Part shown: positions 17,607-25,091 of the stretch, in pieces
Layout of the letters: each line of letters begins with the position of its first letter
Position numbering within the stretch: the first letter of the stretch is position 1
DNA from: Geminocystis herdmanii PCC 6308
GTDB taxonomy: Bacteria > Cyanobacteriota > Cyanobacteriia > Cyanobacteriales > Cyanobacteriaceae
Direction: 5' to 3'
DNA: 64,000 nt
Assembly (NCBI RefSeq): GCF_000332235.1
Contig: NZ_CM001775.1
Coordinates: forward strand, 3,768,272-3,832,271
Notes under the pieces: model-generated
Seen by the model: the letters and a program-made list of their open reading frames with translations, nothing else
Databases searched by the model: none
Told to the model about the DNA's origin: nothing
Made by a program: the position numbers and the translations under genes

Positions 17607-18791
17607 ATGCGTGTAATTTTAATGACAGGAAAAGGAGGCGTAGGAAAAACATCCGTTGCCGCCGCTACAGGACTTAAATGTGCTGAATTAGGCTACAGAA
17701 CTCTTGTACTAAGTACAGACCCAGCCCATTCTCTAGCCGACAGTTTCGATATGGAATTAGGACATGAACCTCAACCTGTCGTTAATAACCTTTGGGGTGC
17801 AGAATTAGACGCACTTATGGAGTTAGAAGGTAACTGGGGAGCAGTCAAGCGTTATATAACAGAAGTCTTACAAGCTAGAGGACTAGACGGAGTACAGGCG
17901 GAAGAATTAGCTATTTTGCCGGGTATGGATGAAATTTTTGGTTTAGTCCGCATGAAAAGACATTATGACGAGGGAGATTTTGATGTCTTAATTATCGACT
18001 CTGCACCAACGGGAACAGCATTAAGGTTATTAAGCCTCCCTGAAGTCAGTGGATGGTATATGAGAAGATTTTATAAACCTTTTCAAACCATGTCCGCCGC
18101 TTTACGTCCTTTATTTGAACCTATTTTCAAACCGATCGCTGGATTTTCTCTCCCTACCAATGAAGTCATGGACGCACCCTATGAGTTTTATCAACAGATA
18201 GAAGCCTTAGAGAAAGTATTAACTGATAATGTGCAAACTTCTGTAAGATTGGTAACAAATCCTGAAAAAATGGTAATCAAGGAGTCCTTACGCGCCCATG
18301 CTTATCTAAGTTTATATAATGTTTCAACGGACTTAATCATCGCTAACCGTATCATTCCTGAAGAAGTGGAAGACCCTTTTTTCAAAAAATGGAAAGAAAA
18401 TCAAGCAGTTTATAAACAAGAAATCTATGATAATTTTCACCCTTTACCAGTGAAAGAAGTGCCTTTATTTTCTGAGGAAATGTGTGGATTAAAAGCCTTA
18501 GAAAGATTAAAAGATACTCTATATCAAGGTGATGAAGATCCCAGTAAAGTTTATTATGCAGAAAATACTATTAGAGTTGTTCAAGAACAGAATAATTATA
18601 GTCTCGAACTCTATTTACCCGGTATTCCCAAAGAACAAATTAAACTGAATAAAACAGGGGATGAATTAAACGTAAGAATTGGCAATCATCGCCGAAATTT
18701 AGTACTTCCTCAAGCCTTAGCGGCGTTAAGTCCTTCTGGTGCAAAAATGGAGGACGATTATCTTAAAATTAAGTTTGCTAATGTACGTTAA
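17607..18791 (+). CDS. ArsA/GET3-type ATPase with C-terminal HSP20-like domain
   Basis: A 394-residue protein. Residues 1 to ~300 are an anion-transporting ATPase of the ArsA/GET3 family with the deviant P-loop [11 protein letters not shown], the [10 protein letters not shown] motif and [17 protein letters not shown]. From ~315 a beta-rich HSP20-like ArsA domain follows ([19 protein letters not shown] to [11 protein letters not shown]). No arsenite efflux genes are near, and the cysteines of arsenite ArsA are not evident, so a chaperone or membrane-protein targeting role is more likely than arsenic resistance. Confidence 0.88.
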   Translation: MRVILMTGKGGVGKTSVAAATGLKCAELGYRTLVLSTDPAHSLADSFDMELGHEPQPVVNNLWGAELDALMELEGNWGAVKRYITEVLQARGLDGVQAEELAILPGMDEIFGLVRMKRHYDEGDFDVLIIDSAPTGTALRLLSLPEVSGWYMRRFYKPFQTMSAALRPLFEPIFKPIAGFSLPTNEVMDAPYEFYQQIEALEKVLTDNVQTSVRLVTNPEKMVIKESLRAHAYLSLYNVSTDLIIANRIIPEEVEDPFFKKWKENQAVYKQEIYDNFHPLPVKEVPLFSEEMCGLKALERLKDTLYQGDEDPSKVYYAENTIRVVQEQNNYSLELYLPGIPKEQIKLNKTGDELNVRIGNHRRNLVLPQALAALSPSGAKMEDDYLKIKFANVR

Positions 18792-18792
18792 A

Positions 18793-18820
18793 AATTAGGA
18801 ATTAAGAATTAGGAATTAAT
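18793..18820. repeat. AATTAGG/AATTAAG heptamer array
   Basis: Four 7-bp units just after the stop of the ArsA-type gene. Confidence 0.8.
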
Positions 18821-18862
18821 AAAATTTAGGTGTTAATATAATTTTTATGGCAGAAAATAATT

Positions 18863-19435
18863 ATGGCAACTACAGCAGATGATGTTTGGCGTTTACTAGC
18901 AGAATTGATTGAATCACAAAAAGAAACCGATCGACGCTTACAAGAAACAGAGCGGTTACTAAAAGAACAAAGTAAAAAAACTGATCGACAAATTCAACAA
19001 GTTAACGAACAAATAGGGAAATTAGGGAATCGTTTAGGGGAGTTTGTCGAGTGGCAAATACGCCCCGCCTGTGTAAGATTATTTAAAGAAAGAGGTATTG
19101 CTGTTAGAGAATTTCATGCTGAAATGTCATCCCAAAGAGGAGAAGAAGGTATCGAAATTGATCTATTAGTAGTAGATACCACAGAAGCCATCGCCATTGA
19201 AGTTAAAAGTAAACTGACTCAACCCGATGTGGATGAACATTTAGAAAGATTAGCAAAATTTAAACACTTTTTTCCCCGTTATCAAGATGTAAACTTATTA
19301 GGTGCAGTAGCCGGGATGGTTGTGCCTTCGGATTCCGCTCGTTATGCTTATCGTAAAGGGTTATTTGTTATAGCACCATCAGGAGATGATGTAGTTATTC
19401 TTAATGATAGTAAGTTTAAACCAAAAGTTTGGTAG
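18863..19435 (+). CDS. DUF3782-like protein: coiled coil plus PD-(D/E)XK nuclease-like domain
   Basis: A 190-residue protein. The first ~60 residues are a charged coiled coil (ETDRRLQETERLLKEQSKKT). The C-terminal domain shows the nuclease-like core EEGIEIDLLVVDT...AIAIEVKSKL, an E/D...D...ExK pattern. A longer relative lies at 45268-45963 with the same order of coiled coil and ExK core. These are common in cyanobacteria and of unknown function. It starts the first accessory patch of the window. Confidence 0.75.
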   Translation: MATTADDVWRLLAELIESQKETDRRLQETERLLKEQSKKTDRQIQQVNEQIGKLGNRLGEFVEWQIRPACVRLFKERGIAVREFHAEMSSQRGEEGIEIDLLVVDTTEAIAIEVKSKLTQPDVDEHLERLAKFKHFFPRYQDVNLLGAVAGMVVPSDSARYAYRKGLFVIAPSGDDVVILNDSKFKPKVW

Positions 19436-19454
19436 GTTAGGTTATGAATAAACG

Positions 19455-19508
19455 ATTATTGAGGGTGAAACTTTTGTTAATAATATGATCGATCGTTTTG
19501 TAAATTGA
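19455..19508 (+). pseudogene. Remnant of a 46-residue antitoxin-like gene
   Basis: The reading IIEGETFVNNMIDRFVN and stop TGA matches the end of the intact small gene at 21381-21521 (IDGETFVNNIIDRFVKSR). An ATGAATA at 19444 matches the intact start, so the middle seems deleted. Confidence 0.65.
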
Positions 19509-19573
19509 TTCACTTATGTACATTCAAAGTATAATCTTTAGTACATCGTAATTTGTGGAAATAAATTGAAATA

Positions 19574-20734
19574 ATGCAACGGAAATTTTTTAAGATCATA
19601 CTTTCTTGTGCTATTCTTCTGAGTCTTATATTTAATCTGTTTCCTGCCAAAGTGTATGCACATAGTATAAATAATGAACAAGCAATTACAGACTTTTTAA
19701 CAGCAATTGAAATTAATGATAACTATTATGACCTAGACTATTCTCATATTTATGCTGAAAAAGGATATAAAAAAGGTATTCAACAAGATTATAAAGGTGC
19801 AATAATATATTCAACTAAGGCAATAGAAATTAATCCACAAGAATATTTTGCCTATAATAATAGAGGTTTATCACATTTCTATCTTCAAGAATATAAAGAT
19901 GCCCTAAATGACTTCAATAAATGTATTGAAATTCAACCAAGTTTTAGTCAATGTTACTATAATAGAGCATTGTTGTATAGTAAAACTGGAAAGTACCAAC
20001 AAGCTGTTGAAGATAGTAAAACTGTTTTAAAATATAACCCTAATGATTATGTTTCATGGGAAAATTTAGGAACTGATTTATCTTATATCAATAAACTAGA
20101 TGAGGCTATTTATGCCTATGAAAAAGCCATTCAAATTAACCCTGATTATTTTGTTGTTTACCGTAATCTGGGTGTTACTTATGACCAATTAAATCAGTAT
20201 GAAAAAGCAATTGAGAACTATAATAAATTCTTAACCTATGAACCTAATCATCCCGAAATATGGGAAAAGACAGGTAATGCTTTTATGGAATTAAATGAAT
20301 ACAAAAAAGCGATCGAATCTTATAAAAAAGTGTTATCTTATGAGCCTAATAATTCTATTGCATGGTTAAACAAAGGTGTCGCGCTATACTTCCTAAAAAA
20401 ATATAATCAAGCTATAACTTCTTTCAAAAATGCTTTTTACAATGATCCTACTAATTATAAGGCTTTAATTTTTCAGGGTAATATTTACTATGATACGAAA
20501 AAATATTATAAAGCGATCGAACTTTATAACCAAGCTCTTGTGTATCAAAAAGACAATTCAGATATTATTTATACTATAGCTAGTTGTTATGCACTATTGG
20601 GTAATTCTAGTGATGCGTTGGGAAGTTTAAAACAAGCGATTAAATTGGACAAAAAATATAGAGAAAAGATTAAAACTGATTCAGATTTTGATTTAGTAAG
20701 AAATGAACCTGAATTTCAAAGTTTAATTAATTAA
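19574..20734 (+). CDS. Secreted or periplasmic TPR protein
   Basis: A 386-residue protein with an N-terminal signal peptide (basic MQRKFFK, hydrophobic IILSCAILLSLIFNLF, then PAKVYAHS). At least nine TPR units follow, for example QEYFAYNNRGLSHFYLQEYK, DYFVVYRNLGVTYDQLNQYE and NSIAWLNKGVALYFLKKYN. It lacks the peptidase or kinase domains often fused to such arrays. The role is likely protein binding in the periplasm; the partner is unknown. It lies among small antitoxin-like genes. Confidence 0.85.
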   Translation: MQRKFFKIILSCAILLSLIFNLFPAKVYAHSINNEQAITDFLTAIEINDNYYDLDYSHIYAEKGYKKGIQQDYKGAIIYSTKAIEINPQEYFAYNNRGLSHFYLQEYKDALNDFNKCIEIQPSFSQCYYNRALLYSKTGKYQQAVEDSKTVLKYNPNDYVSWENLGTDLSYINKLDEAIYAYEKAIQINPDYFVVYRNLGVTYDQLNQYEKAIENYNKFLTYEPNHPEIWEKTGNAFMELNEYKKAIESYKKVLSYEPNNSIAWLNKGVALYFLKKYNQAITSFKNAFYNDPTNYKALIFQGNIYYDTKKYYKAIELYNQALVYQKDNSDIIYTIASCYALLGNSSDALGSLKQAIKLDKKYREKIKTDSDFDLVRNEPEFQSLIN

Positions 20735-20762
20735 TCACCTCCAAAGATTAAATATTTAGGAA

Positions 20763-21041
20763 GTGAAACTAAATGAGATTAATGACATAAACAAAAATTT
20801 TTTTTGGACATTGCACACATTGGAAAATCTACAGAAAAGGATAGAAATTAAACCGTTGTGGATTTTCCTAACTCTTAATTATCCTGACGATAGTGAAGTG
20901 ATTGAAGACAAAGTTTACTACTATAAAAGGATAGAAGATTTTGATAATAGGGTATTAAAGGTTGTGGTGTCTGATTCTACCCCACCTAGAATTATTACAG
21001 TTCACTTTCACAGAGGTTTAAAAAGAAAATATGAAAGTTAG
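20763..21041 (+). CDS. DUF4258-like small protein (putative toxin partner)
   Basis: A 92-residue frame starting with GTG at 20763; AGGAA lies immediately upstream, so the start is uncertain. The pattern HTLENLQKRIEIKPLWIFLT then VYYYKRIEDFD then VLKVVVSDSTPPRIITVHFH fits DUF4258, a RelE/BrnT-like fold. Its end overlaps the DUF2283 gene by 11 bases, and DUF4258-DUF2283 pairs are often described as toxin-antitoxin-like. Toxicity is not shown by sequence. Confidence 0.7.
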   Translation: MKLNEINDINKNFFWTLHTLENLQKRIEIKPLWIFLTLNYPDDSEVIEDKVYYYKRIEDFDNRVLKVVVSDSTPPRIITVHFHRGLKRKYES

Positions 21042-21279
21042 ATATGACGATGATATAGACGCTATTTATTTTGATTTAGTGGATATTCCTTCTTATGACT
21101 CCGATGAAATAAAAGACGGTATTATCATTGATTATGATAAAGAAGATAATATCGTAGGGATTGAAATTTTAGATTTTCAGTCGAAGTTAAAACAAGGATT
21201 AACAATTACTGATTTACCTTTTCCTGATTCTGACAAAGCAACAGCTTCTCAATATTTCAATATTCCTATTGCTGTTTAA
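21031..21279 (+). CDS. DUF2283 protein (putative antitoxin partner)
   Basis: An 82-residue protein with the DUF2283 signature VRYDDDIDAIYFDLVD, then GIIIDYDKEDNIVGIEILD. It overlaps the DUF4258 gene by 11 bases, so translation is probably coupled. In such pairs the DUF2283 protein is taken as the antitoxin or regulator; that is inferred from genome context in general. Confidence 0.85.
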   Translation: MKVRYDDDIDAIYFDLVDIPSYDSDEIKDGIIIDYDKEDNIVGIEILDFQSKLKQGLTITDLPFPDSDKATASQYFNIPIAV

Positions 21280-21283
21280 CTTC

Positions 21284-21327
21284 GATTAATTCCCCGTGTT
21301 TGAGGACAAGAATTCGATCGACATTAC
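21284..21327 (-). pseudogene. Fragment of an ABC transporter 3' region
   Basis: Read on the minus strand this gives NVDRILVLKHGELIE, the end-of-domain motif of an ABC exporter. About 39 of 44 bases match the intact gene around 22737-22780. It is a leftover of a second copy. Confidence 0.65.
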
Positions 21328-21380
21328 TCTAAAAACCATGAGCTATAATATTTAGGGAGTATGAAAATTAGGATTATTTT

Positions 21381-21521
21381 ATGAATATTCGTTTAACAGA
21401 ATGGAATCAAGAGGCAAAAGCCAAAATCGAAGAAGCGATCGCCATTTCTGAACAGACTCCTCCCATTGATGGTGAAACTTTTGTGAATAACATTATCGAT
21501 CGTTTTGTTAAATCACGTTAA
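21381..21521 (+). CDS. 46-residue antitoxin-like protein
   Basis: Small frame ATG 21381 to TAA 21521 reading MNIRLTEWNQEAKAKIEEAI then AISEQTPPIDGETFVNNIID and RFVKSR. A damaged copy at 19455-19508 and the sensible codon use support it as a real gene. It resembles short type II antitoxins by size and composition, but no toxin frame follows. The family is not recognised with certainty. Confidence 0.55.
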   Translation: MNIRLTEWNQEAKAKIEEAIAISEQTPPIDGETFVNNIIDRFVKSR

Positions 21522-21626
21522 AAATTATCTAATCAATACTCTTGCGAGTAAAGATATAAATAAGATTATCGCTATGTTAGAATTGACGGCAATACTTTAA
21601 ATTTTTACTATTAATTATTTATCTCA

Positions 21627-21884
21627 ATGAGTACGATCGATTTAGTTACGGAAAAAATGCAATATTTACCCCCAGAAAAACAAGCAGAAATTTTAGATTT
21701 TGTTGAATTTTTAACGGTTAAATATCAAGGAAAAAATAAGAAAAAATCAGCCGAAGAAAGAGCAATAGAGCGTTTAGCTGATGTCGATGATCAAGATAAT
21801 CCTGAAAAATGGCACACAGTGGTGGAAATTGATCAAGAAATTGATGTAGAATCTAGTTTGGAGAACTTAAGAAAAAGTGGCTAA
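21627..21884 (+). CDS. DUF2281-like protein (putative antitoxin)
   Basis: An 85-residue protein. Residues 1-32 carry the DUF2281 pattern EKMQYLPPEKQAEILDFVEF, followed by an acidic, variable tail. DUF2281 proteins usually precede PIN-type toxins, but none is seen after this one before the minus-strand genes begin; 21885-21943 holds no frame. It may be an orphan antitoxin. Confidence 0.75.
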   Translation: MSTIDLVTEKMQYLPPEKQAEILDFVEFLTVKYQGKNKKKSAEERAIERLADVDDQDNPEKWHTVVEIDQEIDVESSLENLRKSG

Positions 21885-21943
21885 AAAATCCAAATACCAA
21901 GTAAAAATTAATCAATTTGTTCACGAAAAGATTTACCAGATGT

Positions 21944-22366
21944 CTATTCAGATTTTAAAGCAATATCAAAAGCTAATTTTGAGCCATAAAAACACACATC
22001 AAATTCCCTAAAAAAATTCATTTGCCCTAAAAGTAGAGGTATATCATTAGATTTAGCCCAAGCAAATACTAAGCGCCGAGGAGGAAAATTAGCAATAATT
22101 CCTGATATAACTAAGCCTTTAGCTTCCACTGAGTTTAAATTACCCCCCAGAGAAATAGATAAATTTTGTTCTTCCCAAATAACACCTAATTCTAAACCTA
22201 TTTGATAAGGTAAAACATTTACACTTGCTCCTGTGTCTAACAATCCTAATACCTCAATATTTTCCTTGCTTTGATATTGTAATTGCAATGGTAACATGGG
22301 AACATAATCGGCAACTCCAAAGCGATCGATTTTTTCCTGATAAGAAAATCTTTGATAATTAGGCAT
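21944..22366 (-). CDS. Retropepsin-like clan AA aspartic protease
   Basis: A 140-residue protein with one catalytic triad motif GLLDTGASVNVLPYQIGLEL and the hydrophobic ILLGQMNFFREFDV flap-side motif. Such short proteins would act as dimers, as retropepsins do. Its start overlaps the end of the 74-residue gene by 8 bases, so the two are translated together. Substrate unknown. Confidence 0.78.
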   Translation of the reverse strand: MPNYQRFSYQEKIDRFGVADYVPMLPLQLQYQSKENIEVLGLLDTGASVNVLPYQIGLELGVIWEEQNLSISLGGNLNSVEAKGLVISGIIANFPPRRLVFAWAKSNDIPLLLGQMNFFREFDVCFYGSKLAFDIALKSE

Positions 22367-22583
22367 TTTCTGAACTTTGTTCCTCTTGTAATAAACTAGC
22401 TAACTGATGAGAAGCACTATGAGAATCAAAAGGCGACCAAATTGGATAAGTAGTGTTAGGTTTTAATTCGCTTATTTGTTCATCTTCAGCCAAAGAGGAT
22501 GCTAAAAATTCGATAATTTTCAGCTTTTCCATCCGAGATAATCTATTTAATTGAGGTAAAAATTCACTGACTTTCATATACAT
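22359..22583 (-). CDS. Small antitoxin-like partner of the aspartic protease
   Basis: A 74-residue protein (72 if started at the second methionine). The N-terminal helix KVSEFLPQLNRLSRMEKLKI resembles the start of small antitoxin-like proteins, and the middle has YPIWSPFDSHSAS, a W-S-P-(F/Y) motif I recall beside aspartic protease genes in cyanobacteria. It overlaps the protease gene, and lies 71 bases after the ABC exporter on the same strand. Confidence 0.7.
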   Translation of the reverse strand: MYMKVSEFLPQLNRLSRMEKLKIIEFLASSLAEDEQISELKPNTTYPIWSPFDSHSASHQLASLLQEEQSSENA

Positions 22584-22654
22584 TTAGTTTTTCAAAATAG
22601 TATATATTTTATCATTATTCCTAACTCCTTATTCCCAATCCTCTAATCTCGTGA

Positions 22655-24448
22655 TCATACAGTAGCTAACATTTGCAGTTTATAAAGACTGGCATAAAGT
22701 CCATTTTCTGTTAATAATTGATCATGATTACCAGACTCAATTAACTCCCCGTGTTTTAAGACAAAAATTCGATCGACATTACGAATAGTCGAGAGACGAT
22801 GGGCAATAATAATCGCAGTTTTGTTGACTAATAATTTATCTAAGGCTTGTTGAGTATCCGCTTCTGTCGCCACATCTAAACTGGAGGTTGCCTCGTCTAA
22901 AACCAAGATGTTTGGGTTACGAATGGCAACTCTGGCAAAGGCTAATAGTTGTTTTTGCCCCCCCGAAAGATTCGCTCCTCTCTCCCTTAATTGGGTGTCA
23001 TATCCTTCGGGAAGCCCTTGAATAAATTTGTCTATATTGGTGATTTCGGCGGCTTTTTTGATTTCCTCAAAAGGATATTCTTCCCCTAAAGTGATATTGC
23101 GTTTGACATCCCCGACAAAGATAAAACTTTCTTGTAAAATTACCCCGATATGGCTTCTTAATTCGGCTTGAGTGATGTCTCTAATGTCGATACCGTCCAC
23201 TAAAATCCGTCCGTGGGTGGGTTCGTATAAACGGCATAATAACCTAATTATAGAGCTTTTTCCAGCCCCTGTGGGTCCGACTAGGGCGATTTTTTCTCCA
23301 GATTTAATAGTGAAATTGAGGTTTTTTAAGACATATTCATCGGGTTTATAGCCAAAAGAAACGTTTTCAAATCTGATTTCTCCTATTTTCTCGTCTTCTT
23401 TGTTACTATCGAAGCTAATGTTATCAACTCTGTCTTTTATCTCTAAGGGAATACTCATTAATTCGGTGATACGCTCGATCGCAGTAAAACCCGATTGAAA
23501 CATAGTGAATTTATCAGCAAATTGACGTAAAGGATCAAATAATCGTTGAGAATATAAGATAAAAGCGGATAATATACCAAAACTGATGTTATTTCCTAAA
23601 ACTAATAACCCTCCTAACCATAACACCCCGGCAATGGCAACCAAGGAAATCCATTCGAGGGTAGCGGATACCGCCGAATCATGGAAAATGGTTTTATCAA
23701 TGGCTACTCGGTATCGATCGTTCGTAACCCTAAAAATTTCACTGTTGTATTTTTCTCTACCAAATAATTGCACAACATTGATACCTACCACATTTTCCTG
23801 TAGCATGGAGTTGAGAACTGATAATTCTTCCCTAGCCACATAATTAGCTTTACGGTATTGTTTTTGAAAATAAATAATTAAGGCAGTGACAGGAATCAGC
23901 ATCAACACCAACATTAAAGCCAACTGCCACTGTAAAGAAAACATCGTCAAAATAATGACTAAAATTGCCACTAAATCACTCAAAATTCCGATCGCACCTG
24001 TAGCAAACACATCTCCCAAGGCTTCCACATCATTAGTAATGCGAGTAACTAATTTACCTACAGGAGTTTTATGGAAAAAACTAGAAGATAAAGAAGTCAC
24101 ATGATTAAATAAATCTTCTCGAATAAAAGCCGTAATTTCCTGCCCAACTTTTTGCACTAAAAAACCTTGTACCGCTTGAAAAGCAGTTCTAATAATAATA
24201 GAAATTAAGAGAATAAAACTAAGTAATTTTAAAGCATTAGATACAGAATAAGAGCTTAAAAATGACCATGTAGGCTCATTTCTTAGTAAAGAAATAGCTT
24301 GACCTACAAGCAGAGGTTGCACAGCACCTGCTAAAGATAAAGGAATTAAAAGAACTAAAGATATTAATAAAATAGATGAATTTCGTTTAGCATAAGGGGC
24401 AATTTTTAAGAGTAGTCCCCAATCATTTTCTTTTTTGTTAATCTGCAT
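22655..24448 (-). CDS. ABC exporter half-transporter (MsbA/MDR type)
   Basis: A 597-residue fusion of six transmembrane helices (residues ~25-310) and one ATPase domain (~360-590). The Walker A is GPTGAGKSS, the signature LSGGQKQLLAF, the Walker B ILVLDEATSSLD and the H-loop IIIAHRLST. It should act as a homodimer exporting a lipid or hydrophobic compound. A 44-base relic of a similar gene lies at 21284-21327. It is followed on the same strand by the small gene and the protease. Confidence 0.93.
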   Translation of the reverse strand: MQINKKENDWGLLLKIAPYAKRNSSILLISLVLLIPLSLAGAVQPLLVGQAISLLRNEPTWSFLSSYSVSNALKLLSFILLISIIIRTAFQAVQGFLVQKVGQEITAFIREDLFNHVTSLSSSFFHKTPVGKLVTRITNDVEALGDVFATGAIGILSDLVAILVIILTMFSLQWQLALMLVLMLIPVTALIIYFQKQYRKANYVAREELSVLNSMLQENVVGINVVQLFGREKYNSEIFRVTNDRYRVAIDKTIFHDSAVSATLEWISLVAIAGVLWLGGLLVLGNNISFGILSAFILYSQRLFDPLRQFADKFTMFQSGFTAIERITELMSIPLEIKDRVDNISFDSNKEDEKIGEIRFENVSFGYKPDEYVLKNLNFTIKSGEKIALVGPTGAGKSSIIRLLCRLYEPTHGRILVDGIDIRDITQAELRSHIGVILQESFIFVGDVKRNITLGEEYPFEEIKKAAEITNIDKFIQGLPEGYDTQLRERGANLSGGQKQLLAFARVAIRNPNILVLDEATSSLDVATEADTQQALDKLLVNKTAIIIAHRLSTIRNVDRIFVLKHGELIESGNHDQLLTENGLYASLYKLQMLATV

Positions 24449-24562
24449 TTAATGATATTAATTATAATAATACAATAAGTACTAAATAAAAAATTAAGCC
24501 TTATTTTTTGGAATAATAATTAATTATAAGCTAGTTTGCATTTAAGTAGAATGATGATGTCA

Positions 24563-24583
24563 GGGTTGAACATTGTTCAACCC
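24563..24583. repeat. Palindrome GGGTTGAACA-T-TGTTCAACCC followed by CTACG
   Basis: Perfect 10-bp arms; identical to the copy at 42504-42524. Confidence 0.9.
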
Positions 24584-24674
24584 CTACGAAAAAAGAGAAA
24601 AGCAGATTTGGCAACAGATAAAAAACAGAAGCAAATTTTTTACATCGGATATGATATTAATGATGTTTCCTTGC

Positions 24675-24857
24675 TTAAAACTTAGTTGAGGAAGTTAATT
24701 TGATTAGGGGTTTAGTAATAATTTTTCTATTTTTAGCTACTTGTTTTTTTCTTAAATCTTTACAAATTTCATGTAAATCATAATTAAAAGATTTAGCGTG
24801 TTCTTCTCGAATTTTATGGATTTCTTCTAATACTGGTATCAATATATAAAGTTTCAA
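24675..24857 (-). CDS. Small conserved cyanobacterial protein
   Basis: A 60-residue protein beginning MKLYILIPVLEEIHKIREEH then AKSFNYDLHEICKDLRKKQ. I recall a family of short cyanobacterial proteins with the same start. Function unknown; a helical, basic protein. It lies alone upstream of the ABC exporter and divergent from ilvB. Confidence 0.6.
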   Translation of the reverse strand: MKLYILIPVLEEIHKIREEHAKSFNYDLHEICKDLRKKQVAKNRKIITKPLIKLTSSTKF

Positions 24858-24930
24858 GTATTATTAAATAACTCTAAAATAATTTATTTTTATAATATAT
24901 CGTACTCAGGAATAAGCGATAGCGAAACTA

Positions 24931-24957
24931 AATTCTCAATTCTCAATTCTCAATTCT
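24931..24957. repeat. AATTCTC heptamer array, nearly 4 copies
   Basis: Three full AATTCTC units plus AATTCT, the same unit as the long arrays at 48772 and 51125. Confidence 0.9.
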
Positions 24958-24959
24958 GA

Positions 24960-24988
24960 TTGTTAATTCTTCGTGGTTAAATTAAAAT
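24960..24988 (+). promoter_or_regulatory. Possible sigma-70 type promoter of ilvB
   Basis: TTGTTA at 24960-24965 and TAAAAT at 24983-24988 are separated by 17 bases. This fits a group 1 sigma promoter about 100 bases before the start codon, but in AT-rich DNA such matches arise by chance. Confidence 0.25.
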
Positions 24989-25091
24989 TAAGAAAGATAT
25001 GTAACAAATAAACAAAAATTCATTCCACAATCTGTGACGGAATCTACAATGAAGATATAGGAATCGTTACGGAGTAATAAAATTAAAATAT

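Noticed and set aside
17607-18791. Arsenic resistance operon
   Set aside because: Only the ATPase is present, with an HSP20-like tail typical of the non-arsenic cyanobacterial form.
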